From Candidatus Rifleibacteriota bacterium (GTDB taxonomy: Bacteria > Muiribacteriota > Ozemobacteria > Ozemobacterales > Ozemobacteraceae), in NCBI GenBank assembly GCA_015233565.1, contig JADFXM010000068.1, positions 1 to 34,323 on the forward strand: 34,323 nucleotides of DNA, in the 5' to 3' direction. Numbering within the stretch: the first letter of the stretch is position 1; each line of letters starts with the position of its first letter. Position numbers and translations under genes: made by a program. Below the pieces are notes generated by a model. The model was not told where the DNA came from. It saw only the letters and a list, made by a program, of their open reading frames with translations, and did not search any database. Of the stretch, positions 1 to 8,201 are shown piece after piece.

Positions 1-8
1 GCCATCAG

Positions 9-31
9 GCTCGCGAAAGCGGGCTTTTTTT
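9..31 (+). terminator. Rho-independent terminator
   Basis: A GC stem (GCTCGC, GAAA tetraloop, GCGGGC) at 9-24 is followed by seven T residues. It terminates a plus-strand unit lying to the left of the window and shows that the glycosyltransferase remnant starting near 94 is not the continuation of that unit. Confidence 0.8.
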
Positions 32-93
32 GTTTCATTTTCAAAGATCACTAAATGTTATAACAATTTCAACATCCTGGTAAAATAACGTGA

Positions 94-1008
94 GAAAATT
101 TTGGGATCGCTACGCGAAAATCGACAAGTGGTTCCCAATTTTCTGAATTTTCCAAAGGAGTTCCACTTGTTTACGAATTAAATTATCTTCCCAGATGGGA
201 ATTCGAAACGACTAGTCCCGATTTCAAAAAATTAAAAACATTAAGAGAGAAAATCCGGGATTTGGAAAAACTGTGCATCGAGAACTCAAATTTTCTTATA
301 GTTCCTTCTGTTCTAACTGCAAATACTCTGTTGAAAATGGGTGTCAGGAGCGAAAAACTGGTAGTTATTCAGAACTCAGCTTCTGAAGATTTTTTTAATC
401 AAGAGAATGTTGGCGAGCAAAAAGAAGCAAATAAGACACAGTTTGGGTATTTTGGAAGTTGCCACCCCTGGGAGGGCACAGAAGTCTTATTAAGAGCATG
501 GAGTCAAGTTGAGGCTGATTTTCCTGAAACGGAATTGATGCTGATTCATAGCCGTAATCCATTGCATTTAAGACGAATAAAACGTTTGATTTCCCAATTT
601 TCCTTGGAAAATAGAACCAAATTAACTCTTATCCAAAATTCTCAACAGATTGCTCAATTGATGAAAAGTTTTCTTTTCACGTGCCTCCCTCTTTTGGAAA
701 CTCCAAGAAACGTTTTACAAGGGTGTTGTCCGGTAAAAATCATTCAATCCCTGGCTTGTGGAGTTCCCGTAATTTCCTCGGATTTGAGTGTTGTCAGAGA
801 AATCATTAAAACCGGAGAAAATGGCATTCTTTCTGAACCTGGGGATGCAAGATCTCTTGCAATGGCAATAACAAAAATGATTTTTGATGAAGATCTCAGA
901 AAAAAATTGTCCCTGAATGCCTTTCAAACTGCCAGAGATCATTTTACTCCTGAAAAGATGGGAGAAGCTTTCATGGAAATATTTCGTAAAAAAGGTTTAA
1001 AACCTTGA
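94..1008 (+). pseudogene. GT4-type glycosyltransferase, N-terminally truncated
   Basis: The frame is open from just after a TGA at 91-93 to 1008. No ATG lies near the beginning; the first usable start is a TTG at 262. Yet codons upstream of 262 still read like a GT4 linker (GVPLVYELNYLPRWEFE), so protein similarity extends above any start and about 150-180 residues of the N-terminal Rossmann domain are missing. The C-terminal nucleotide-sugar-binding domain is complete: FGYFGS, then PVKIIQSLACGVPVISSD and VREIIKTGENGILSEPGD. The first Glu of the usual EX7E motif appears as Gln in KIIQSLACG. Known: GT4 enzymes transfer sugars from nucleotide donors during glycan or polysaccharide assembly. Inference: a decayed gene left by rearrangement behind the terminator at 9-31. 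A translated C-terminal fragment from 262 is possible. Confidence 0.75.
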
Positions 1009-1033
1009 AGGGACCTCCTTGTCTCCTTCAAGG
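1003..1033. terminator. Palindromic hairpin between convergent genes
   Basis: Perfect 9-bp inverted repeat, CCTTGAAGG at 1003-1011 and CCTTCAAGG at 1025-1033, loop 13 nt. It overlaps the end of the GT remnant and lies between convergent genes, so it may act as a bidirectional terminator although no U-run follows. Nearly the same stem occurs on the other side of the neighbouring porin-like gene (1907-1943). Confidence 0.5.
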
Positions 1034-1105
1034 CCATAAACCATTATAAAGCTGGATAAGTTTTCGTTGTCGTTGACCAGGGCAACAAATGCCCGAGTCG
1101 CGAAT

Positions 1106-1885
1106 TTAACCCCACCGGGATACAATTCCAAATAGTGGACCACTATAGTGAAGGTTTACATTATTTCCACTAGTGTTTCCATTGATATAAAAATTCCGGT
1201 ACCCTACCCAACCATACCATTCAGTAGATTTATTATAGGGATTCAGTCTGTAAGAAACATTGAAATCCAGATCGGTTGAGTCGACACCACCATTTCCCGT
1301 TCGAATGTTCATATACTTCAAATGGCCATCCAACAAAATACGATCGGTAATGTAAGTTCCTCCACCCAATCCAAGGTATGGCAATGGGAAAACCCCTGTC
1401 CAGCGGTTGCTCGCTCCAGTAACTTTGGTTGCGTTAATATCGGTACTGATTATTTTCATTCCATAAAGGAAGTCAAACCAACCACTTCTGTCGCGTGTTA
1501 TCTCTCTGGACCCCATCAGGTCAAACATCATGTTTGTAATATCCAGGTTTGAACCTGCCGCATAGGTTACTCCTTTAAAAGTGTAACCTGTGTTTACTGT
1601 TCCTGAATCATCCATGTAGTTAAATGTTAGGGATAAGTTGTTTGTTTTTGTAATGGGATATTGAAAACGTGCCCCAAATTTAAGATTAGTGCCTAAATTG
1701 ACATTGTTTTCAAGATTCAGGTTTAAACCCTGGACGGACATATTCCCGTAAAGTTGGTTCGTCCAGCCGTACACTTCGAAGACCTTTGTGGGTCTATTGT
1801 CTGGGACAAGAAATCTTTCCCAGGCGAAGACAGATAATGATGAAAAGAACACAAGCAGCAAACCCGTCAGAATTATTTTTTTCAC
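1106..1885 (-). CDS. Outer-membrane beta-barrel protein
   Basis: 259 aa. An N-terminal signal peptide (MKKIILTGLLLVFFSSLSVFA, cut near residue 21) is followed by alternating polar/hydrophobic stretches rich in Tyr, Trp, Asn and Gly (for example NLSLTFNYMDDS, WYGWVGYRNFYING). That pattern is typical of small 8-12-stranded barrels. The chain ends PLFGIVSRWG, aromatic near the end as in many barrels. The start is a GTG (1885) preceded at a good distance by GGGAG; the ATG seven bases upstream is out of frame. It stands alone, convergent with the GT remnant. I do not recognise a named family and do not know its ligand. Inference: a surface protein or small porin in a diderm cell envelope. Confidence 0.7.
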   Translation of the reverse strand: MKKIILTGLLLVFFSSLSVFAWERFLVPDNRPTKVFEVYGWTNQLYGNMSVQGLNLNLENNVNLGTNLKFGARFQYPITKTNNLSLTFNYMDDSGTVNTGYTFKGVTYAAGSNLDITNMMFDLMGSREITRDRSGWFDFLYGMKIISTDINATKVTGASNRWTGVFPLPYLGLGGGTYITDRILLDGHLKYMNIRTGNGGVDSTDLDFNVSYRLNPYNKSTEWYGWVGYRNFYINGNTSGNNVNLHYSGPLFGIVSRWG

Positions 1886-1906
1886 TTTTCATACTCCCTT
1901 TTTTCT

Positions 1907-1943
1907 CTTGAAGGATTTATTGCAGTAACAATTTTCCTTCAAG
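1907..1943 (-). promoter_or_regulatory. Hairpin in the leader of the beta-barrel gene
   Basis: CTTGAAGGA at 1907-1915 pairs perfectly with TCCTTCAAG at 1935-1943. On the minus strand it lies about eight bases upstream of the GGGAG ribosome-binding site of the beta-barrel gene, so it would fold in its 5' leader. The stem sequence repeats that of the hairpin downstream of the same gene (1003-1033). Confidence 0.5.
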
Positions 1944-2040
1944 GAAAAGAAAGTATGAGAAAGAATTAAAAAAGCAAGGAGAATTTAAATATTTTTTTTT
2001 ATTTCAATTTTATTCAGTAATAAAATGTCAGATTTCCTTG

Positions 2041-2236
2041 CCTAAGGATTTAATCTGATACCATTTTTCCGGTAATATCAATGTGAGTTTGCTCTGATCA
2101 GATTAATTTGAGCAATTTTTTCAAAAGTTGGTCTCAAGATGAACCCAATGACAAAAAGAATCGAACCCCTGTAAAAATGTCTTGTGAAGCTATTTTTAGC
2201 CAAAATTTCAGGTTTCCGATACCAGGAATTCTGAAT
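2041..2236 (+). repeat. Interspersed element A, copy 1
   Basis: About 196 bp, the most diverged of three copies (others 9735-9930 and 34211-end). Conserved blocks in order: GGATTTAATCTGATACCATT, GTTGGTCTCA followed by AT-rich sequence, TGAAGCTATTTT, and CGATACCAGGAATTCTGAAT at the right end. The left and right ends both carry GATACCA in direct orientation. All copies have the same orientation. There is no coding sequence of its own that I can defend; the short minus-strand ORF across it is a shadow. Nature unknown: a non-autonomous mobile element, or a structured RNA or DNA element. Confidence 0.7.
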
Positions 2237-2402
2237 GTAGGTGTTTAGAAGCTTTTTTTCTACAAATGACAATTGCAAGGTTGATTGAAAAACACCGCGA
2301 CTCAGCTCAACGATGGTTTTTGGTTATTGAACTGAGTCAGAGATTAAGTTTAGAAATCCCAAATTATCTGTATTTTAGAATCGAAGAGGTTGAGAAGGAA
2401 TT

Positions 2403-2533
2403 GTTATACCAAGTTGCGTTCAAGATGATACTTATTCGTGTTTTTCGAAACTTCAATTTTCACCGAAGGTACCGAAGTTATAATTGGTTAACAAAGATCA
2501 ATTCTGAGTCAGTTTGAACGCAACTTGATATTC
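2403..2533. mobile_element. MITE-like element with long terminal inverted repeats
   Basis: ATACCAAGTTGCGTTCAA (2406-2423) is the reverse complement, with one mismatch, of TTGAACGCAACTTGATAT (2514-2531). The outermost bases GTTATACCAA match the end of the IS630-type remnant at 14844-14853. About 130 bp and non-coding. Inference: a deletion derivative mobilised by an IS630/Tc1-like transposase. Confidence 0.65.
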
Positions 2534-2550
2534 TTAAGCACTTTTGGTTT

Positions 2551-3132
2551 TCAATTCATCAATTCAGGAAGGGCCTCAGGAAGAATAGCAAGAACTCCCT
2601 TATTGACCTCTCGAATTTTTTCCTTACCCGAGAGTATCTCCACTAGTTTAAATGCAAACTCGAAAGTTGTTCCAGCTGCACGTGAGGTAATTATTCGGTC
2701 TTCAACGACTACTCGATGGGTTTGAAACAGACAACCTTGCATGTATTCCTGGGCGGAGGGGTGGCTGGTTGCTCGTTTTCCTTTAAGGATCCCAGCTTTT
2801 ACTAATACTGTTGGACCTGCGCAGATTGCAGCTACATATTTTCCAGCCGAATAGAATTTCTTTACAGCCTCCAGGACTTGATCAGATTCTGCAAGCCGCT
2901 TGGTTCCTTCAATTCCACCGGGAAGTGCAACCAAATCACATTTGGAAAAATCCATCTCGCTTATTTTCAAATCCGGGGTTATAGGTATTCCTCTGGAGCC
3001 GATAATGGGAGAGGTTGAGTCGGTAATTGAAACAGCTTTTGCGTCTATTCCAGCTCTTCTCAATATGTCGATAGTGATAACCAGTTCCATTTCTTCAAAA
3101 CCTTGGGCCATAAAAACATAAACCAATGACAT
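2551..3132 (-). CDS. DJ-1/PfpI family protein
   Basis: 193 aa, full length for the DJ-1 subgroup of the class-I glutamine-amidotransferase-like fold. The conserved Glu is in FEEMELV (about residues 12-18) and the nucleophile-elbow Cys in AAICAGPTVL (about residue 105). PGGIEGTKRL and ITSRAAGTTFEFA are the standard surrounding motifs. Known members act in oxidative-stress protection or glyoxal/protein-damage handling, or as chaperones; the substrate here cannot be told from sequence. Start ATG with a strong GGAGGAAATT ribosome-binding site just upstream. No signal peptide, so cytoplasmic. It stands alone with a long leader region on its upstream side. Confidence 0.9.
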   Translation of the reverse strand: MSLVYVFMAQGFEEMELVITIDILRRAGIDAKAVSITDSTSPIIGSRGIPITPDLKISEMDFSKCDLVALPGGIEGTKRLAESDQVLEAVKKFYSAGKYVAAICAGPTVLVKAGILKGKRATSHPSAQEYMQGCLFQTHRVVVEDRIITSRAAGTTFEFAFKLVEILSGKEKIREVNKGVLAILPEALPELMN

Positions 3133-3565
3133 AATTTCCTCCTGCTATACAAAAAAATTAAATTTTCTAAATTCTTTGAAATTTTCTTTTATTAACCATT
3201 TTACATCATCAAATTGCTTTCAGGGGGGTTCATTAGCATGCTAAAAACTAATTTCCCAAAATTGTCAGGTAAAAAAACGAGAATCCGCTAATAAAAATGT
3301 AATTCAGCCCTCCAGGAATTATCCATCAGGCTTGGGACCTAGATAAATAAATGCTTTCGAAAAATAATTTTCGCCAATCTTTTGAAGAACAAAGTTTTGT
3401 TAATGGACGTTTCAAAGAATTTTGATGGGTAATAGCTGTCAATCCTCAGAGGTTCTTTCACAATTTGCAAATTCAAATTTGCAAAAAATATCACAATGAT
3501 CATCATGCCTGAACTTCTCTGTGTTCGATGTCAAATTTTATGCAACAGAGCAAGAAGCTCCTGAG
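3133..3565. other. Intergenic region, no gene seen
   Basis: 433 bp of AT-rich DNA between two minus-strand genes. It holds the promoter region of the DJ-1-family gene and a striking 22-bp palindrome (3464-3485). No open frame in it looks like a protein. Confidence 0.6.
3464..3485. promoter_or_regulatory. 22-bp AT-rich palindrome
   Basis: TTTGCAAATT, two bases (CA), then AATTTGCAAA: a perfect 10-bp inverted repeat followed by AAAA. It lies about 80 bp downstream of the polyprenol-phosphate mannosyltransferase gene and upstream of the DJ-1 gene. It could be an operator or a weak terminator; the sequence does not decide. Confidence 0.4.
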
Positions 3566-4294
3566 TTAACTCAATAGTTTTTTAAACCGCATTTTCAGAG
3601 GGAAAATCAGGCTTCGCAACAGAATTTTCCAGGAGAGTTTGGAATCGCCCCAGGCACGTTCCTCGAAAAGTATTGGGGATTCGGCGATTTTTCTCTTTCG
3701 GCGCACTAAATCGAATAAGAGTTCGGTTACAATGGTCGGGCCAACAGATTCATATTTCGAAAAGTCAATCCCTGCCAAGGCTTTTTGGGTAAAGAGCCGA
3801 TATCCGGAGGTGCAATCTTTGACTGAAGTTTTTAAAATGATGCTAAGATATTTGTTTGCAAATTTGGAGATAAGTTGTCTTGAGAAAGGGCGCCCGGTTT
3901 CTCCACCTCCGGGGGCGAATCTGGAGCCGATTACAACATCTGAATCGCACAGAGCAGCTACTAAACCGGGAATGAATCTTGGGTGATGGGAGAAATCGGC
4001 ATCCATTTCAACCAGTTCATCATATTCAGGATGGTTCTGGAACCAGGTGAACCCATCGCGTCCGGCGAGGCCGCGGCCACGTGGAGCGGGGCGGGATACG
4101 AAGTGAACTCGTGGATCATGTTCGGCAATTTTCTCAACGATTTGTCCGGTTCCATCGGGGGATTGGTCATCTATTACCAGGACATCCGGTTTACATTCCA
4201 GTGAAAGTATTTCACCGATTATTTTTTCCATGTTTCCAGCTTCGTTGTAAGTGGGCATAAATACTATGATTCGTTTTTGGAATTTTGTCACCAT
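3566..4294 (-). CDS. Polyprenol-phosphate mannose synthase-like GT2 glycosyltransferase
   Basis: 242 aa, the length of the catalytic domain of dolichol/polyprenol-phosphate mannosyltransferases. GT-A motifs in order: PTYNEAGNMEKI (about 13-24), VIDDQSPDGTG (about 40-50), MDADFSHHP (DXD-type metal site, about 97-105), IGSRFAPGGG, and DCTSGYRLFTQKAL near residue 160. No C-terminal membrane segment, so the soluble, membrane-associated type. Known reaction: sugar transfer from GDP- or UDP-sugar to a polyprenyl phosphate, giving a lipid-linked donor for periplasmic glycosylation. Its ATG overlaps the TGA of the upstream GT9 gene (ATGGTGA), so the two are translationally coupled and probably serve one glycan pathway. 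Confidence 0.9.
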   Translation of the reverse strand: MVTKFQKRIIVFMPTYNEAGNMEKIIGEILSLECKPDVLVIDDQSPDGTGQIVEKIAEHDPRVHFVSRPAPRGRGLAGRDGFTWFQNHPEYDELVEMDADFSHHPRFIPGLVAALCDSDVVIGSRFAPGGGETGRPFSRQLISKFANKYLSIILKTSVKDCTSGYRLFTQKALAGIDFSKYESVGPTIVTELLFDLVRRKRKIAESPILFEERAWGDSKLSWKILLRSLIFPLKMRFKKLLS

Positions 4295-5409
4295 CGATTA
4301 TTGAGTCCTCTTTTTATTGCCTCAAAAACCCTTTCTACGGAAATTTTGCTCATGCATTCTTCTTTTGTTGGGCAGACTCTTTTATAACAAGGGGCGCAAG
4401 GAATATTTTCAACTAATGCTTCCCCTTTTCCGTAAAATTCAATCTCCCGTTCTGTTGTGGAGCCGAACAAAGTTACTTGCCAGACTCCGAGGGCAATACC
4501 AATATGCATGGCCAAGGTGTCGCCTGCCACCATTGCTTTTAACTTTGAAACAATCGCCATGAATTCACGTAGAGAGAATTCACAACCTGGGAAAAGCCCG
4601 GGAGCTTTTCCTTCATTTTTTAGTTTTTCGTATAGGTCTTTTTCTTTTGCGCCTCCGAGAAAAACCGGCACAAAACCTTCATTAGTTAATTGTTGAGCAA
4701 GTTTTACGAAGTTTTCCATCGGCCATTTTTTTCCGGCGAAAGCTTCTCCTGAGCCAACATTTAAACCAATATGAGGATGCTCCTTGGAATTTGGAATTAT
4801 TGAATTTCCCCAATTTATCTCTTTTTCAGACAGGTTCAAAACATATGGGTTGGGTCCCCATTCTAAATCGCATGCTTCAGCGATCAAATGGGGATAAGTT
4901 TTTTTGTTTATTCTGAATTTTTCCTGGTCGTCGATTCCGAGTAAAAAAAGATATTCACTTGCTCTTGAAAGAGGGATTAATAAACCATGTTTGTTTCGTC
5001 CAAACCCATATCGGCGGGAAGCTCTTGCGCGGGAAGCCAATGTGGTTGGTCCTTCTTCTTTGTCAAGGGAAATTACGCGGTTCCATTGAACATTTTCCGC
5101 CCATAGAACTGAGTCCAGGTTCCAGGGGAGGACTTTGTAAACTCCGGAGTTTTCCAGGAGCGGAACTGCGGCAGGGGAGGTTAGCCAGACGATGCTTCCG
5201 TGCGGGTCGTTCTTTTTCAGAGCTGGCAACAAAGTGGTGGTTCTAAGGACATCGCCGAGTGCACCAAGTTTGATTATCAAAGTCATTTTTTCAATCGGTT
5301 CAAATGCTGGACAATCTTGATTTTGGAAGGGAAGGCACATTTTGTTTTGAGAAAACCGGCATGGTTTGTCGCCTTTGAAATGTCGACAATCAATGTTTTT
5401 TAAGTCCAT
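4288..5409 (-). CDS. GT9 (ADP-heptose:LPS heptosyltransferase-like) glycosyltransferase with Cys-rich head
   Basis: About 373 aa. IIKLGALGDVLRTTTLLPALKK (about 45-66 in the longer reading) is the GT9 N-terminal Rossmann motif; NVGSGEAFAGKKWPMENF, FLGGAKEKDL and VAGDTLAMHIGIALG are the C-terminal donor-site motifs. The protein begins with a short Cys cluster, DCRHFKGDKPCRF then two more Cys, resembling a metal-binding knuckle; a Cys-rich stretch (IPCAPCYKRVCPTKEEC) lies near the end. I chose the ATG at 5409 because GAGGAAG precedes it; a TTG at 5421 in the same frame lacks this. Known role of GT9: transfer of heptose or similar sugars to lipid A-core. Coupled to the downstream GT2 gene by a 7-nt overlap. 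Confidence 0.88.
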   Translation of the reverse strand: MDLKNIDCRHFKGDKPCRFSQNKMCLPFQNQDCPAFEPIEKMTLIIKLGALGDVLRTTTLLPALKKNDPHGSIVWLTSPAAVPLLENSGVYKVLPWNLDSVLWAENVQWNRVISLDKEEGPTTLASRARASRRYGFGRNKHGLLIPLSRASEYLFLLGIDDQEKFRINKKTYPHLIAEACDLEWGPNPYVLNLSEKEINWGNSIIPNSKEHPHIGLNVGSGEAFAGKKWPMENFVKLAQQLTNEGFVPVFLGGAKEKDLYEKLKNEGKAPGLFPGCEFSLREFMAIVSKLKAMVAGDTLAMHIGIALGVWQVTLFGSTTEREIEFYGKGEALVENIPCAPCYKRVCPTKEECMSKISVERVFEAIKRGLNNRW

Positions 5410-5453
5410 TCTTCCTCGCAAAAAATAAATTTTTTTTATTATATCATAAATGC

Positions 5454-6248
5454 TTGCCTAAAAATGCATTTATTAGTAAGATAAAGCCTGTGGAACAGGA
5501 AAAAGCCTATCGTATTCCGGAAGCAGTAAACAGAGAGATCTCTCTTTTCTTTTCAGAGAGCGAAAAAATTATTGGTGCTATTCCTTCGGCCTCAGGGCCG
5601 ATAGGCAAGATTGGCGAGCTCTGGATGATCCTCACTGATTTGAATTTGTTTTTTTACACCCGGGAATACGGAAATAATCCTGTTGTAGCCATGATGCCAA
5701 AAAAAGATGTAAAAATGATAGTCTATACTCCCTCCCCAGCCGGAGTTACATTGACTATTAACCACAAGACTCAACCATTGAGTGCAGTTCGAATCCCATT
5801 TCCAAAAAGCCAGACTGCCGGGGTGAATTCCTTTTGCGAAGAACTTGCAAAAGATATTCCCGTGGAGCTTGGCTCCAAAGAAGATCCAGGAAAAGATGCC
5901 CCAGAAAAAAAGGGCGAGTTTCCCCAGATTCCAAAATCTTTGAAGTCCAATGTTTTTTCACCATCACTTAATTTAGCAAATCAGGCCAATAAAGAAGAGC
6001 TGAAAGAGAAAACTTTCCCTGAACCGCGAATTTCACTTGAAATTAACCGTGCTCCGGAAATAGTAAAAATAAAACCTCCAGTAGTAGGAAATGATTTACC
6101 GAAAGTTAAGCCGGTTGTAACTTCTGAAAAAATAGTTACTGAGGCAGAAAGCCCCTTTTGGTTTTCTTTAGCAGCTATTTTTTTCTCAATAATAGTCGGG
6201 TTCCTTTGGTATAGCTTCTTTTGTGATTCGAATCGCAATGGAAAATAG
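5454..6248 (+). CDS. Membrane-anchored protein with PH-like N-terminal domain
   Basis: 264 aa with no recognised specific family. Residues about 25-135 look like a bacterial pleckstrin-homology-like fold: GELWMILTDLNLFFYTREY, then MPKKDVKMIVYTPSP, and VNSFCEELAKDI as a closing helix. Residues about 140-235 are a Lys/Pro/Glu-rich linker. One membrane segment (FWFSLAAIFFSIIVGFLWYS) sits at about 236-255, followed by a short polar tail, so a tail-anchored topology with the domain in the cytoplasm is likely. The start is uncertain: the longest frame begins with TTG at 5454 with no clear ribosome-binding site; a GTG at 5490 is an alternative. Divergent from the GT9 gene, sharing a very AT-rich 45-bp promoter space. 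Confidence 0.6.
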   Translation: MPKNAFISKIKPVEQEKAYRIPEAVNREISLFFSESEKIIGAIPSASGPIGKIGELWMILTDLNLFFYTREYGNNPVVAMMPKKDVKMIVYTPSPAGVTLTINHKTQPLSAVRIPFPKSQTAGVNSFCEELAKDIPVELGSKEDPGKDAPEKKGEFPQIPKSLKSNVFSPSLNLANQANKEELKEKTFPEPRISLEINRAPEIVKIKPPVVGNDLPKVKPVVTSEKIVTEAESPFWFSLAAIFFSIIVGFLWYSFFCDSNRNGK

Positions 6249-6336
6249 AATTCACGTTCACTTCCCCAATAATTCGCCTCTGCGATTTTTTAATCTACCA
6301 CCAGCCGAATCAATTGTACTTTCTTAGAATTTTGTT

Positions 6337-7662
6337 ATGCCTCCAGTAAATTATTCAATTTTACTGCCCCTGCTTTCTGACATGCTTGGAATGATTCTGT
6401 CCGGAACTATCGTATATCAACTTAGGGTTTCTTCGTTTTTCATAGTGGACCCTTATATTGAAAACCCCCGCCAATATCTACTCCTTCTTACTACAGCATT
6501 GCTTTTGTGGAACCTTTTGCTGGCTGTTGGGGGAGCACTTCGTCCCAAGTTGTTGATTTTCAGGATCGATGAGCTTTTGCTCCACTTCAAAACCTCAATT
6601 GGGTTAATGGCACTTTTGATGTGTGCCAGCTTCCTTTATAAAGAATATGATTTTTCACGGTTGATTTTGTCTTTAAGTTGGTTGTTATTTGTCTTTCTTG
6701 GCGGAATTGGACGACAATTGACATCCCGTTTTCGGGAAAGACTTCATGAAAAAGGGTTTGACAGAACTAAAGCCATTATTATCGGCTTTGGTGAAAGAAA
6801 AGAATTATTCTCAAGGAGAATTCGGGAAAACCTGTCTTTGGGAATAGACCTGACTGATTGTATTGATGAAAATTCTTTAAGTCGACTTTTGGAAAGCGAG
6901 AGATTTGATGATTTGTTTTATTTTGGCGATGCAGTCAGTTACGAACAAATCTGGAGATTCAGAGAAATCTCTGAAAATCCTTCCATTAGAATTCATTTGG
7001 TTCCAAGTTTTGGGAATATTTACCTCAGAAATTTAAGCGGTGGTTTTTTTGATGGAATGGTAATGATAGATATCGATTCTCCCCTTTCCAGGCGTTTGAC
7101 CATCGTTGGAAAGAGGATGATTGATATCGTTGTTTCATTCGTTTTCCTTTTGCTTTTTTTCCCACTTTTCATTTTAATATCAGTTTTGGTCAAGGTGGAT
7201 TCAACCGGGCCGATTTTTTTCCGACAAATACGAATTGGAAAAGATGGAAAACCTTTTACCATCCTTAAATTCAGGACAATGTTTATCAACAGTGAAGCAT
7301 ATGCGCCCACTCCGGTAGACCGCAGAGATTCAAGAATTACCAGGGCTGGAAATCTGCTGAGATCAACCGGTCTGGATGAACTTCCACAATTATGGAATGT
7401 TTTGGTTGGGGAAATGAGTCTGGTTGGGCCACGCCCTGAAATGCCTTTCATTGTTAATACATACACTGAGCTTGAAAAAAAACGCCTCAAGGCGCAACCT
7501 GGAATCACCGGTCTCTGGCAGGTTTACGCAAGGACCTCTTTACTTCCGATTCACAGCCATATTGAATATGATTTGTATTATATAGAAAATTTTTCCATTT
7601 TGCTTGATTTCATGATTCTTTTGGATACTATTCCCACCTTGATTTTAAGAACTGGTATTTGA
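6337..7662 (+). CDS. Polyisoprenyl-phosphate sugar-1-phosphate transferase
   Basis: 441 aa, full length for the WcaJ/CpsE-like group. Residues 1-130 contain four to five membrane segments. A middle Rossmann-like region (KAIIIGFGERKELF) is followed by one more membrane segment (IVVSFVFLLLFFPLFILISV). The C-terminal bacterial sugar transferase domain has all signature blocks: KRMIDIVVS, GPIFFRQIRIGKDGKPF, LKFRTMFINSEAY, GLDELPQLWNVLVGEMSLVG, PRPEMP, and QPGITGLWQV. Known reaction: transfer of a sugar-1-phosphate from UDP-sugar to undecaprenyl phosphate, the first step of exopolysaccharide or O-antigen synthesis at the inner membrane. The sugar cannot be predicted. The ATG lacks an evident Shine-Dalgarno sequence. 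It fits the surrounding glycosyltransferases. Confidence 0.92.
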   Translation: MPPVNYSILLPLLSDMLGMILSGTIVYQLRVSSFFIVDPYIENPRQYLLLLTTALLLWNLLLAVGGALRPKLLIFRIDELLLHFKTSIGLMALLMCASFLYKEYDFSRLILSLSWLLFVFLGGIGRQLTSRFRERLHEKGFDRTKAIIIGFGERKELFSRRIRENLSLGIDLTDCIDENSLSRLLESERFDDLFYFGDAVSYEQIWRFREISENPSIRIHLVPSFGNIYLRNLSGGFFDGMVMIDIDSPLSRRLTIVGKRMIDIVVSFVFLLLFFPLFILISVLVKVDSTGPIFFRQIRIGKDGKPFTILKFRTMFINSEAYAPTPVDRRDSRITRAGNLLRSTGLDELPQLWNVLVGEMSLVGPRPEMPFIVNTYTELEKKRLKAQPGITGLWQVYARTSLLPIHSHIEYDLYYIENFSILLDFMILLDTIPTLILRTGI

Positions 7663-7749
7663 AATCTGTATTCCGGGATTGTCAAAACAAATCCTTAGTG
7701 TGCATTGTATATCAAAGACCCTTCGGAGTTGAAATCATGCCATTAGATG

Positions 7750-7872
7750 CTGTTGAAAAATCTCGGTACATTTTATTCGGTACAAGCGGCTCGCTGCTAA
7801 TGCGAGAAAGCGAGGCGAAAAAATGTGTGGGTACATTAAAATATGAAAATCAGGACATTTTTTTTACAGTCT
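7750..7872 (-). mobile_element. Element B (inverted-repeat MITE-like), first of a pair
   Basis: Reverse complement of the element at 16869-17000: CTGTTGAAAAATCTCGGTAC at the left, ATTCGGTACAAG and GTGGGTACATTAAAATATG inside, ending in TTTACAGTCT. Terminal sequences around CTGTCGRAAAA are inverted repeats. It is followed at once by a second copy in the opposite sense. Non-coding. Confidence 0.75.
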
Positions 7873-7874
7873 GG

Positions 7875-7978
7875 TTCAGTCTGTCGGAAAACCCCTAAAA
7901 ATGGATAATTTCATGTGCCAACCCGTTTTTTCGCTCCGCTTTCGCGCATCAAATCAATGTCGTTTTGTACCGAATTTC
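7875..7978 (-). mobile_element. Element B, second of a pair, truncated
   Basis: Reverse complement of the copies at 19019-19152 and 21325-21457: begins TTCAGTCTGTCGGAAAACCC, then CGCTCCGCTTTCGCGCATCA and TTTTGTACCGAATT, where similarity stops about 28 bp short of the expected outer end. With 7750-7872 it forms an inverted dimer. The rest of the gap to 8153 shows nothing recognisable. Confidence 0.75.
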
Positions 7979-8153
7979 TGAAAATTCTTTTAGCTTGATT
8001 ACTCGCTTTAGAAATTTCATAGAATCTTGCTTGGGAACATCCATTACTAATCTTCCAAAATTTGATGTTCCATTATCTCATAGTTTTAATCGAGGTATCA
8101 GCGAGTACGCACGTTTTTTTGAAATTGGTAAAATATGGCAATGTAAATTGTTT

Positions 8154-8182
8154 GGAAAAAACACCCCGGCAATTTACCGGGG
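8154..8182 (-). terminator. Rho-independent terminator of the Pro-rich protein gene
   Basis: On the minus strand CCCCGG, a 7-nt loop and CCGGGG form a strong stem followed by TGTTTTTT. It lies 20 bp beyond the stop codon of the gene ending at 8202. Confidence 0.85.
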
Positions 8183-8201
8183 GGTTGTTTCATAAGCGAT
8201 C

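Noticed and set aside
2266..2517. 83-codon plus-strand frame
   Set aside because: It runs into a MITE-like element and ends inside its terminal repeat; no family likeness.
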